From Patescibacteria group bacterium (GTDB taxonomy: Bacteria > Patescibacteria > Dojkabacteria > J137), in NCBI GenBank assembly GCA_963169855.1, contig CAUJCN010000002.1, positions 744,001-808,000 of the forward strand: a stretch of DNA of 64,000 bases, read 5' to 3'. The notes below the pieces were generated by a model that saw nothing but the letters and a program-made list of their open reading frames with translations, did not search any database and had not been told where the DNA came from. This document shows, in pieces, positions 23,432 to 31,214 of the stretch; within the stretch, counting starts at the first letter, position 1, and the number at the start of each line of letters is the position of its first letter. The position numbers and the translations under genes are program-made.

Positions 23432-24577
23432 ATGGACCAAAATGTTCAGAGCTTCTTCAATAAATTAAGGCGCCGAGTTCTTAAAAACAGAAGAAGGGTA
23501 AATCTCAAAACTATTGTACAAGATACCGGGGGAACTGTCTTCAGAACCTTATCTTCAGCACGTCTGCCTTTAATTATAGCGACATTTGCAGGATCAGTAC
23601 TCATTCTTCTTATTTTTGTAAAGTATCTTACTATTTCACCCATTAATTTAGCTTTCGATGCAGGTGTCGAAGAAGAGATACTTAAAACATACGATTCTAA
23701 TCTCAATATTCTATCAGTCATAATGGATGATAGAGAAGAGGGTTATAAATTCATCAACAAAATGGATGTAGTTCTTCTTGATAATGTAGGTAAGAAAGTC
23801 AGCAATTTGTCAGTGAATAAAGACTTAATTGTAAGTTTAAATAAGGAAAAAGTTCCTATTAGAAACCTTTACAACTTTCTAGATGGTTCGAGTGTTCAAA
23901 GAATGGATAACTTTATGCAAACAATAAGTAATTATCTAGGTATTAGACTCGATAGATACATTGTTGTGAATCTAAGCGATTTAGATTCAATGGCTTCATT
24001 ATCAGGCTTCTCGGGTACAGATAATATCGATTTCATTAATTACTACAAAAACCCCATCAACTATCTTTCTTCTATAATCAATTTCGATACATATAGGAAC
24101 TCTTTCAGAACGAACTTAAACAGAATAGAATTCACAGGAATGCTTAATTCATTTGGTAACTTTCAGGTTAGTTCTTCTACACTAGGAATTTCCCAAGGTA
24201 TTCAAGAAGGTGAAAATATTCTAGGAGACCAAGAGAAGATGGATTCTTCAATCATTTCATTTCTTAGAAATTTAGATATTTTGAAAGAGCAAATTAGAGT
24301 GGAAATTTATAACGCAACTACCATTCAAGGAGCGGCTACACGTGTTGGTAGAAGACTAAAAGTCTATGGGATTGATGTAGTTAAAACAGGTAACTATCCC
24401 GAAACATCAGAAGTTTCAGGCATTTATTTAGCTGGAAATAAGGCACAAATGATTAATAATTATAATGAAATCCAGAGAGCGTTCAGGGGTGATCTGAAAG
24501 AGCTTAAAGAATATAAATATAACTACTCTGGTGATATAATTTTAATCATCGGTGATGATTATCAAAACTTCAAATAG
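23432..24577 (+). CDS. Membrane protein with LytR_C domain (degenerate LCP-type envelope protein)
   Basis: This 381-residue protein has a basic cytoplasmic N-terminus (KLRRRVLKNRRRVNLK) and one transmembrane helix (about 46-66). The extracytoplasmic part includes GSSVQRMDNFMQTISNYLG and RLDRYIVVNLSDLDSMASLS, which resembles the substrate-loop region of LytR-CpsA-Psr ligases. A clear LytR_C domain follows (about 285-360; VEIYNATTIQGAATRVGRRL, YGIDVVKTGNYPETSEVSGI). LCP enzymes attach polymers to the cell wall. The catalytic Arg/Asp set of LCP is not evident, so this may be a non-catalytic partner. It is followed 10 nt later by yebC. Confidence 0.75.
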   Translation: MDQNVQSFFNKLRRRVLKNRRRVNLKTIVQDTGGTVFRTLSSARLPLIIATFAGSVLILLIFVKYLTISPINLAFDAGVEEEILKTYDSNLNILSVIMDDREEGYKFINKMDVVLLDNVGKKVSNLSVNKDLIVSLNKEKVPIRNLYNFLDGSSVQRMDNFMQTISNYLGIRLDRYIVVNLSDLDSMASLSGFSGTDNIDFINYYKNPINYLSSIINFDTYRNSFRTNLNRIEFTGMLNSFGNFQVSSSTLGISQGIQEGENILGDQEKMDSSIISFLRNLDILKEQIRVEIYNATTIQGAATRVGRRLKVYGIDVVKTGNYPETSEVSGIYLAGNKAQMINNYNEIQRAFRGDLKELKEYKYNYSGDIILIIGDDYQNFK

Positions 24578-24587
24578 TTAGATTTAT

Positions 24588-25313
24588 ATGGCTGGCCATT
24601 CTAAATGGAATAATATCAAACGCGTTAAGGCTGCAGAAGATTCCAAAAGAAACAAAATTTTTACTAAGCTTTCCAAAGATATTGTAAACGCAGTTAAAGT
24701 TGGAGGTTCTCCAGACCCAAAAATCAATACAGGATTGAAGGCTGCTATGGATCGAGCAAAGTCTTATAACCTTCCATCGGATAAAATAGAGAAAGCTATA
24801 AACAAAGCTTCAGGGATAAGGGATTCTGGCGAAATAATCGTAACAAAAGTATATGAAGCTCAATTCGATAATGGAGTAGAGGCAATTATTATCTTTGAAA
24901 CTGATAATCCAAACAGATCTTTTAACGAAGTTAGGATGGCAGTTACAAATATAGGAGGTAAACTTCTGAATGAAGGATCTTTGAAATGGAAGTTTAAGGA
25001 ATTCTACAAGGTAAGAATCTCTGATGTAACTCAGGATCAATCGGATTCTTTAGTTTTGATGGAAGGCATCGATAATATCGAATATGACTTAGCAGCTAGG
25101 GAAAGCGAATTATTAATAATTAAAGAATTTGGCTACAATATAGCTAACTTATACAGAAATTTTAAAGATGTAATTGTTGATTCAATTTTTATTCCTGACA
25201 ATGGAGTAGAGGTTTCTCAGGAATTTATAGAAGAAGTTGAAGAGACTTTTGAGGAACTACCTGATTTTGATAGTATTTATTTCAATCAAAAATATGAGAG
25301 TTTTAGGGATTGA
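24588..25313 (+). CDS. yebC: YebC/PmpR-family regulator or translation factor
   Basis: This 241-residue protein starts MAGHSKWNNIKRVKAAEDSK, the family hallmark. It continues with FTKLSKDIVNAVKVGGSPDP, NLPSDKIEKAINKASG and the domain-2/3 segments FETDNPNRSFNEVRMAVTNI and GGKLLNEGSLKWKF. YebC proteins have been described as DNA-binding regulators and, more recently, as factors that help ribosomes at difficult sequences. It precedes ruvC, ruvA and ruvB, the widespread yebC-ruvCAB order; ruvC starts inside its last codons. Confidence 0.95.
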   Translation: MAGHSKWNNIKRVKAAEDSKRNKIFTKLSKDIVNAVKVGGSPDPKINTGLKAAMDRAKSYNLPSDKIEKAINKASGIRDSGEIIVTKVYEAQFDNGVEAIIIFETDNPNRSFNEVRMAVTNIGGKLLNEGSLKWKFKEFYKVRISDVTQDQSDSLVLMEGIDNIEYDLAARESELLIIKEFGYNIANLYRNFKDVIVDSIFIPDNGVEVSQEFIEEVEETFEELPDFDSIYFNQKYESFRD

Positions 25314-25773
25314 TGTAGGTTTTGCAATCTGTGGATGGAGTATCGTTGATAAAGATAAATCTGGTGCAATAAAACTGGTCGATTTTGGAGTTATAACCAC
25401 CGAAAAAGAGCTGGAAATACCAGAGAGGCTGGATATCATCTACGCAGGATTCCAGTCGATTATAGATAAGTATAAGCCTGATGAAGTGGCTATCGAAGAT
25501 ATCTTCTTCTTCAAAAATGCGAAGACAGTGATAAACGTAAGCCAAGTTCGAGGTGTTATACTATTAGTGAGTTTTCAAACGAAACTTAAGATATTTAAGT
25601 ATACACCATTACAAGTAAAGCAAGCCGTCACAGGATACGGAAGGGCTGAAAAGAAACAAGTCCAAGAAATGGTTCAAAAGATCTTTAAACTAAAATATAT
25701 ACCAAAGCCAGATGATGCAGCAGACGCGGTTGCAATTGCTTACTGTCATCATAATAATTTCAAGTATGATTAA
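25294..25773 (+). CDS. ruvC: Crossover junction endodeoxyribonuclease RuvC
   Basis: This 159-residue resolvase is read from the ATG at 25294 (MRVLGIDVGFAICGWSIVDK). A longer frame opens at 25237, but the extra 19 residues are out of family. Catalytic acids are visible: the first Asp in LGIDVG, Glu in EVAIEDIFFFKNAKTVINVS, and the Asp pair in PKPDDAADAVAIAYCHH. RuvC cuts Holliday junctions. Its start overlaps the end of yebC by 20 nt and its end overlaps ruvA by 8 nt. Confidence 0.95.
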   Translation: MRVLGIDVGFAICGWSIVDKDKSGAIKLVDFGVITTEKELEIPERLDIIYAGFQSIIDKYKPDEVAIEDIFFFKNAKTVINVSQVRGVILLVSFQTKLKIFKYTPLQVKQAVTGYGRAEKKQVQEMVQKIFKLKYIPKPDDAADAVAIAYCHHNNFKYD

Positions 25774-26305
25774 TTACATAAAAGGAAACGTAAAATTAAA
25801 GTTCAATGATTCAATATTGGTGGTAGGCGGTAATTTAGGGTTCAAGATAAATGTAGCTAATATAGACAAGTTTCTACTAGATTCAGAAACAGAACTTTTT
25901 GTAAAAGGATATGTTCGAGATGACGTTTACGTCTATTACGGTTTCAATGCAACAAATGAGTACGAATTATTCGAGAGTCTCCTAAAGGTAGATGGGGTAG
26001 GACCAAAGACTGCTATGTCTATCTTAGCTAAAATTCCGATGAATGAGCTGGTCGGGCTTATCAGTAAGGCAGATTTTGCTAAAATCAAAACCTATGGAAT
26101 TTCGGACAAGATAGCTAAAAAAATTGTTGTTGAACTTGCTAATTTGGATGTAGATTTATCAGTGGAGGGAAGTTCGATCCCAGATGAGTCGATAGAAGCT
26201 CTTAAAAACCTAGGATTTAGCAGAGAGCAGATTGTGGCTAAGTTAGCTAATTCTTCTTTTTCTACTCCAGAAGAATATATTAAATTCTTTCTTAAGAAAA
26301 AATGA
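25766..26305 (+). CDS. ruvA: Holliday junction branch migration protein RuvA
   Basis: This 179-residue protein is read from the ATG at 25766 (MINYIKGNVKLKFNDSILVV). It has an N-terminal OB domain. The helix-hairpin-helix pair is LLKVDGVGPKTAMSILAKIP and IKTYGISDKIAKKIVVELAN. The C-terminal UBA-like domain III contacts RuvB (EALKNLGFSREQIVAKLANS). An in-frame ATG at 25712 would add residues foreign to the family. The stop overlaps the ruvB start (ATGA). Confidence 0.94.
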   Translation: MINYIKGNVKLKFNDSILVVGGNLGFKINVANIDKFLLDSETELFVKGYVRDDVYVYYGFNATNEYELFESLLKVDGVGPKTAMSILAKIPMNELVGLISKADFAKIKTYGISDKIAKKIVVELANLDVDLSVEGSSIPDESIEALKNLGFSREQIVAKLANSSFSTPEEYIKFFLKKK

Positions 26306-27294
26306 ACAGAGGTGTAGTATCAACAATGATAATAGAGGAGGTCGAAGATGTTCTGGAACAGAGTCTTCGTCCGAGTGACTTATCTCAAATGATTGGTAGA
26401 GAGCGTGAAAAGAAGGGAGTTGAAATGATGATTAATTCTGCAAAGATTAAATCTAAAGCTTTAGATCATATCCTTTTTCATGGACCACCAGGACTTGGAA
26501 AAACTTCATTTGCTCATGTAATTGCAAAAGAAATGGGAGTAGGTATACATATTACAAACGGGACAGTATTGGATAAAACAGGTGATCTAGCTGCGATACT
26601 CTCAAGCTTAGAACCGAATTCAATACTTTTCATTGATGAAATTCATAGATTAAATGGAAAAATAGAAGAGATGTTATACCCAGCAATGGAAGACAAGGTT
26701 TTAGACATAATCGTTGGAAAAGGTCCAAGCGCAAAATCGCTTCGAATTGATTTACCAGACTTCACATTGATAGGTGCAACTACAAAAATGTCCGCAATTA
26801 GTTCTCCACTACGTGACAGATTTGGTGCGCATTTCCGTTTAGACTTCTATTCTGATGAGGAACTAAGTCAATTAATTCAGCAAAAAGCAGGGATTTTACG
26901 AGTGAGAGTGGACCACAAAGCTTCTTTGAAGATGGCTCAATCTTCACGAATGACTGCAAGGGTAGCTATTAGAATATTAAAAAGAGTAATAGATACTGCT
27001 ACTGTTTCTAAAATGGATGTTATAGACGAGTCTATTGTTGATAGGACTTTAGACCTGCTGGGTATAGATTCTAACGGTTTAGATCAAACAGATAGAAAAA
27101 TCTTGGAAATAATGTATTATAATTTTGATAACAAGCCTGTTGGTTTGAAGAATTTGGCTATGTCGTTGTCTGAAGCTGAAGAAACTTTAGAAGATGTTTA
27201 CGAGCCGTATTTAATAAAGAGTGGCTATATTAAAAGAACACCTAAAGGAAGAGTTTTAACTTCTTCAGGAGAAAAGATTATTATAAAAGCTTAA
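26302..27294 (+). CDS. ruvB: Holliday junction branch migration helicase RuvB
   Basis: This 330-residue AAA+ motor shows EQSLRPSDLSQMIGRE, Walker A HILFHGPPGLGKTSFAHVIA, Walker B SILFIDEIHRLNGKIEEMLY, sensor 1 FTLIGATTKMSAISSPLRDR with its Arg finger, and the C-terminal winged helix (EPYLIKSGYIKRTPKGRVLT). It drives branch migration with RuvA. The first ten residues are weakly conserved, so the ATG at 26329 (MIIEEVEDVLEQSL) is an alternative; the ATGA overlap with ruvA favours 26302. Confidence 0.96.
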   Translation: MNRGVVSTMIIEEVEDVLEQSLRPSDLSQMIGREREKKGVEMMINSAKIKSKALDHILFHGPPGLGKTSFAHVIAKEMGVGIHITNGTVLDKTGDLAAILSSLEPNSILFIDEIHRLNGKIEEMLYPAMEDKVLDIIVGKGPSAKSLRIDLPDFTLIGATTKMSAISSPLRDRFGAHFRLDFYSDEELSQLIQQKAGILRVRVDHKASLKMAQSSRMTARVAIRILKRVIDTATVSKMDVIDESIVDRTLDLLGIDSNGLDQTDRKILEIMYYNFDNKPVGLKNLAMSLSEAEETLEDVYEPYLIKSGYIKRTPKGRVLTSSGEKIIIKA

Positions 27295-27297
27295 AAT
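27292..27297 (+). promoter_or_regulatory. Possible leaderless -10 element of the FN3 membrane protein gene
   Basis: TAAAAT overlaps the ruvB stop codon and is followed by AATACT and then ATG, again a six-base gap. Low sequence complexity makes a chance match possible. Confidence 0.35.
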
Positions 27298-27303
27298 AAT
27301 ACT

Positions 27304-28449
27304 ATGTTTACAAGGATGGGAACAAGACAAAGAGCTATAGTGAGTGCGCTACTTGTAGGAGTGGTTACTTTCTTGATTATTTCTGGTGCATTTAAATTTC
27401 TTGCTAGTACAATTTTACCTCCGTTAAATCCCTCAAATGTTAGAGTAGAGGAGAGATATGGAGAAATTACAGTGGTTTGGGATAGAGTGGGCGAGTACGA
27501 TATAGAGAATTACAAGATTTATGTGGATAACTCTGAGTTCGTGAAACTCAGAAACGATGTGGATAACTACCTAATAACAGGTTTGGATTTAAATCAGAAA
27601 AATAACATTCGATTAGTTAGTTTAGATTCGACGGGTAGAGAATCTTCTGGGGTTGTTTACACTTCCACTGGAAACAGTTCCCAGGTTTCTGAGGTCTTAA
27701 ATACACTGGACTTATCAAGTCTTTTGCTAAGGGATAACATCATTTATTCGTTATTATTAGCTTTGGGTGTGTTGCTACTTAATTCATGGGTGCTGTTCTT
27801 TAAACATACTAGAAAGAGTTTCCCAGTTACAGGTATATATCCTTCCGTAGCATTGTTCCCATTCTTTGTGTTGGGTTTCACACTTTACGATAGTATTAGT
27901 AATCAAGTTACTAGACTTGCATTGGTCTTAATTATGTCAGGTGCGTTCTCAATTATAAGTTATATTGCACTTTTGACTAATAATATTCTTCATGGATCTA
28001 TACAGTTCCAGTTGCCGCTGGAGCAAGCTGCAAAGGCTGTACAATTCATTTTCTCGTTACTTTCAACATACCTGATAATGGTGTTTATTCTAGGAGCTGA
28101 TATCGACATACTAAGAAGATTATTATTTATTTTGCCATTCATTTTCTTTTATTCCTATTCATCAATATGGTTTTTAAGACACTTAAGAAAGAAGGATGTT
28201 CTAAACAAAAGCTTGCTCATAACAATACTAGTAGGGTTGTCTACCTTGGTAATCTCTGTTTGGCCAATAGATAGCGTTTATTCAATACTATTTTCAGCAG
28301 TAGTGTACTACATTCTACTCAACGTAGCTTTAGAAAATCGAAAAAAGATCCCTACTGGCTATTGGGTAGAGTACATAGTGCTTATTGGACTAACTGTAAT
28401 AGTTCTCTTCACAACAGCATTCTGGGGAATCAACGGAAGCATTATCTAG
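27304..28449 (+). CDS. Multi-pass membrane protein with an N-terminal fibronectin-III-like domain
   Basis: This 381-residue protein has a first transmembrane helix (about 13-35). An external domain of about 95 residues follows with the FN3 rhythm (LPPLNPSNVRVEERYGEITV, WDRVGEYDIENYKIYVDN, LITGLDLNQKNNIRLVSLDS). About seven or eight further transmembrane helices run from residue 145 to the end. FN3 domains usually mediate surface contacts. The multi-helix part has no motif I recognise. It follows ruvB after 9 nt but is unlikely to share its role. Confidence 0.7.
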   Translation: MFTRMGTRQRAIVSALLVGVVTFLIISGAFKFLASTILPPLNPSNVRVEERYGEITVVWDRVGEYDIENYKIYVDNSEFVKLRNDVDNYLITGLDLNQKNNIRLVSLDSTGRESSGVVYTSTGNSSQVSEVLNTLDLSSLLLRDNIIYSLLLALGVLLLNSWVLFFKHTRKSFPVTGIYPSVALFPFFVLGFTLYDSISNQVTRLALVLIMSGAFSIISYIALLTNNILHGSIQFQLPLEQAAKAVQFIFSLLSTYLIMVFILGADIDILRRLLFILPFIFFYSYSSIWFLRHLRKKDVLNKSLLITILVGLSTLVISVWPIDSVYSILFSAVVYYILLNVALENRKKIPTGYWVEYIVLIGLTVIVLFTTAFWGINGSII

Positions 28450-28877
28450 TAATGATTTAGACCCTAACTTGGACAAAAAGAAGGCGTTACTAAATATAAG
28501 GTGCATTATACTCAGTAAGCACTCGCCCTTTTCTAACCTACTCTTGAGCCTTTATAACCTTGACCACTCTTCTCTTTTTATTCCTTTAGATTTTAGAAAT
28601 TCAGAATAATTAATTTTATTATTTTGCTCTATTTGAATAATTCCTCATTTTATATAAAAATTCTCTATTTTCGTTAAATCCCCTTAAAATCGCTTTGCCT
28701 GCTTTATGTATCAACCCTGCTCTGTTACGAAAAGCTTTATCTGCATAGGACATTAGGAGATATTTAGTATTGAAATTTCGAGGATAGACTAGTTTGAAGT
28801 GGAGTGATTTCTTAAAAGTCTTTATATGCAAATATAATGCCTAGATATCGCGTTTAAATGCGTTTTAAGACTAGTTT

Positions 28878-28902
28878 GGTACAAAAGCTGAGTATTTGTA
28901 CC
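28878..28902. repeat. Perfect 8-bp hairpin in the non-coding stretch
   Basis: GGTACAAA and TTTGTACC flank the 9-nt loop AGCTGAGTA. No T-tract follows on either strand, so it is not a simple terminator. Confidence 0.5.
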
Positions 28903-28952
28903 TCCCAGAAAAAGCCCTAAGTTCCAATTTCTAATATCTAGAACGAAATCAC

Positions 28953-28987
28953 AAATCTCAAATCTCAAATCTCAAATCTCAAATCTG
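28953..28987. repeat. Tandem 7-bp repeat (AAATCTC, four perfect copies and a variant)
   Basis: AAATCTC occurs four times in a row from 28953 to 28980, then as AAATCTG. It ends just before the stop of the C15-like gene. Related AT-rich text (CCAATTTCTAATCTCTAAAT) lies at about 1779-1798 and CCAATTTCTAATATCT at about 28924. Confidence 0.85.
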
Positions 28988-28996
28988 AAAAAATAG

Positions 28997-29503
28997 TTAA
29001 ACGGAAATTATTTTTTCTAGGAGTTGTGTTTCTTTGATAAATTTTTTTTGGATGTGAAGGAAGTCGAAATATATTTTTTCTTTTAAATCTTTTGGAAGTT
29101 CTGAAAGGTATTCGCAAATTTTATAACTTAATAAGTTGCAATAACTATTTCTCATTCCGGTATTTTTAAATTCAAAGTTATCAGGAATTAAGTTACGATC
29201 AATCAATTCATAATACGAAGGTAAGTTATGAGTTTCTTTCTTTCCCAAAACAAATTTACCGAATAGGTTTTTGCAAATAAGTTCGATTCGAATGTGATTT
29301 ACATTTAGCGAATAATCTCCCAAAGCAATAATGTGTAAGGGTTCTTCAGTGCTTGAAATTGCTTCTTGTAGCTTAGGAAAATCCCTCTGAAATGTTCTAG
29401 AACTGAATGTGGATAACTCAATAGAGGAATAGAGGGGAGAAAGCTTGGAAAAAGTAACTCTGCTTAAAGAACTACCTTTTAAGAATACAAGTAACTTTTT
29501 CAT
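28997..29503 (-). CDS. Pyroglutamyl-peptidase-I-like (C15 fold) protein, tentative
   Basis: This 168-residue protein shows a set of blocks in the order of family C15: IIALGDYSLNVNHIRIELIC (compare L-G-x-x-x-x-x-x-x-x-x-E-R), NTGMRNSYCNLLSYKICEYL (compare S-x-D-A-G-x-x-x-C-N-x-x-x-Y-x-x-L, containing the catalytic Cys), and FDFLHIQKKF (compare F-I-H-V-P, containing the catalytic His). The Cys and His are present; the Glu is plausible. C15 enzymes remove N-terminal pyroglutamate. It starts 10 nt after the stop of the secreted subtilase, probably in one operon. The assignment rests on pattern similarity only. Confidence 0.5.
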   Translation of the reverse strand: MKKLLVFLKGSSLSRVTFSKLSPLYSSIELSTFSSRTFQRDFPKLQEAISSTEEPLHIIALGDYSLNVNHIRIELICKNLFGKFVLGKKETHNLPSYYELIDRNLIPDNFEFKNTGMRNSYCNLLSYKICEYLSELPKDLKEKIYFDFLHIQKKFIKETQLLEKIISV

Positions 29504-29512
29504 TACTACTCG

Positions 29513-31168
29513 TTAGTCCTTGAGCTTTAGAACAGATAACGAGTTCAGTGTCTTGAATTTTGATTTACCGTTTATTATTGAATACGAGTTCACTCCCCAA
29601 AGGTACTTAACATTTTTTTCTAAGTTTAGGCTTGCAAGATCGATAGTTGCCTGACAGGTTTTTTTTGTATCACTACATTTTATCAACTCATCTGTTGCTA
29701 CCACAAATCTTTGGGAATAAATTATTGAACCAGCTTTATTGGTGATAAACACTTCCATCTCCTGTGGCATGATTTGTTGGATTTTTTGTGGAATCCATTT
29801 AAACGTATGCAATGTAGAGATGTTTAATGCTACAGGTAAGGTATTGTAATTCCCTGCAGGAAAAATTCCTTTCACCTTTAGTTTTGAAGATACTCTCATC
29901 ATATCTAGACTAATAACTCCTAGTCCTACAGGAGCTACGTTCCCAGCGAAGTTAACATGTCCATCAGTACGAATAATTGTCTCTACTTGATAAGATCTAA
30001 GATTGTTCTGTGAATATAAAAACTTAGCTATTATTGCTGCAGCATATGGAGAAGAAAATGATGTTCCAGAGCCTGAAGATATTTTTGAAGTACCTGGCCT
30101 AATTATCTTTACATTTAGCCCTGGAGCAGCAACATCTACTGTGTTTCCATAGTTTGAAAATTTTGATCTCCCTGCTTCCAATGAGTCAATTGAACCCACG
30201 CTAACTACATGCTTCAATGCTGCGGGGTAGTAAGGCGAAGAGCTGTTATTGTTACCCGAGGCAGCTACGAAAACAGTACCTTTCTCTCTATAATATTTTT
30301 GTATTATTTGTTCGGTAGCAGTGGATTTTCCAGGGCCCGCGAAACTCATGTTGATAACATCAGCACCGTTTGCTACAGCAAACTCGATTCCCTCATTAAC
30401 ATCCCAACTACTGCAATATTGATTGCAGACTTGAATTGGAATCACAACACATTCGTTTTGGCATAATCCACCATTATAATGCTCTGCTGGATTTGAGTTA
30501 GCAATTATAACTCCGGTTACAGAGGTTCCATGGCTAGTATCTCCTTGCTCAAGGTTTCCATCATCATTCGCGAAATCGTATCCTACGACCTTACCATTTG
30601 ATTTAAGTAATCTCGAAGAAATGCTTGGGTGCGAGATGTTGATTGCAGTATCTAAAACAGCAACTCGAATCTTTCTCGTTGGAATTGCCCTCTCTTCTGG
30701 CTCGTCCGCTTCCTGTCTTGTATTCACAAAAACTGAGTTATCGTCATCTTCTGTACTTGTATCGACTGTGCTAAGTTCGAAGTAGGTATTAGCTTCTAAT
30801 GACTTTACAGAAGGTCTTTGTCTTATCGTATCTGAGAATCTGGTATGTTCTGATACATTTTGACTTCCATACTTTACGATTGTATCGTTGTCTGTAACTC
30901 CGAAACCTCGAGCCGCTGTGTTATTCAAAGTTATTTTGTAAAAGTTGCTGTTAGGCAACTGCTCTACTTCATAGCTTGATAACTCCTGAGGAGACAGAAC
31001 ATCAGAAATGCTTTTCCCAGCTTGGACTTCAATGATAAATTCAGACGGATTTATAAGAGTTTGTGGGTCAATAGCTGTAGCGTAAACTTTACTATCTATA
31101 ACCAGGAAGCTTGACGAGAAAGATACGATTGAGATTAGAATTGATAAAACTAGTGTTATTATTTTCAT
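29513..31168 (-). CDS. Secreted subtilisin-like serine protease (S8)
   Basis: This 551-residue protein is read from the ATG at 31168, which gives a clean signal peptide (MKIITLVLSILISIVSFSSS, cut near VYA) and sits exactly six bases after a TATACT box. A Met eight codons earlier is less likely. After a propeptide-like region come the catalytic Asp in VAVLDTAINISHPSI, His in GDTSHGTSVTGVIIANS, the oxyanion Asn in VFVAASGNNNSSSPYYPAAL, and Ser in SGSGTSFSSPYAAAIIAKFL. A beta-rich C-terminal domain of about 110 residues follows. It is therefore probably active outside the cell. It lies between the C15-like gene and the giant surface protein. Confidence 0.93.
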   Translation of the reverse strand: MKIITLVLSILISIVSFSSSFLVIDSKVYATAIDPQTLINPSEFIIEVQAGKSISDVLSPQELSSYEVEQLPNSNFYKITLNNTAARGFGVTDNDTIVKYGSQNVSEHTRFSDTIRQRPSVKSLEANTYFELSTVDTSTEDDDNSVFVNTRQEADEPEERAIPTRKIRVAVLDTAINISHPSISSRLLKSNGKVVGYDFANDDGNLEQGDTSHGTSVTGVIIANSNPAEHYNGGLCQNECVVIPIQVCNQYCSSWDVNEGIEFAVANGADVINMSFAGPGKSTATEQIIQKYYREKGTVFVAASGNNNSSSPYYPAALKHVVSVGSIDSLEAGRSKFSNYGNTVDVAAPGLNVKIIRPGTSKISSGSGTSFSSPYAAAIIAKFLYSQNNLRSYQVETIIRTDGHVNFAGNVAPVGLGVISLDMMRVSSKLKVKGIFPAGNYNTLPVALNISTLHTFKWIPQKIQQIMPQEMEVFITNKAGSIIYSQRFVVATDELIKCSDTKKTCQATIDLASLNLEKNVKYLWGVNSYSIINGKSKFKTLNSLSVLKLKD

Positions 31169-31174
31169 GGCTGA

Positions 31175-31180
31175 AGTATA
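31175..31180 (-). promoter_or_regulatory. Leaderless -10 element of the subtilase gene
   Basis: On the minus strand TATACT is followed by TCAGCC and then ATG. The six-base spacing coincides with the start that gives the best signal peptide. Confidence 0.6.
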
Positions 31181-31214
31181 AATTGTAAACAATTAATTTG
31201 CAAATAAATAGAGA

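Larger units (their letters stand above)
28450..28996. other. 547-nt stretch without a convincing gene
   Basis: This is the longest non-coding stretch in the window. It contains -10-like TATACT on the plus strand near 28507, an 8-bp hairpin (28878-28902), a repeated ACTAGTTTG 82 nt apart (near 28789 and 28871), and a 7-bp tandem repeat (28953-28987). A 70-codon frame with a TTG start on the minus strand (28619-28831; it contains ADKAFRNRAGLIHKAGKAIL) is Lys/Arg-rich and might be a gene remnant. No tmRNA, RNase P or SRP RNA signature is visible. Confidence 0.5.

Noticed and set aside
28619..28831. Minus-strand 70-codon frame with a TTG start as a real gene
   Set aside because: There is no ATG, no clear promoter and no recognisable family. 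It is kept only as a possible remnant in the gap description.
28953..28987. Tandem repeat considered as a CRISPR array
   Set aside because: The unit is 7 bp with no spacers, and there are no cas genes in the window.
28450..28996. Possible tmRNA, RNase P RNA or SRP RNA in the large gap
   Set aside because: I found no tRNA-like T-arm, tag-peptide frame, P4-type core or the GGAAGCAG-type SRP loop on either strand.
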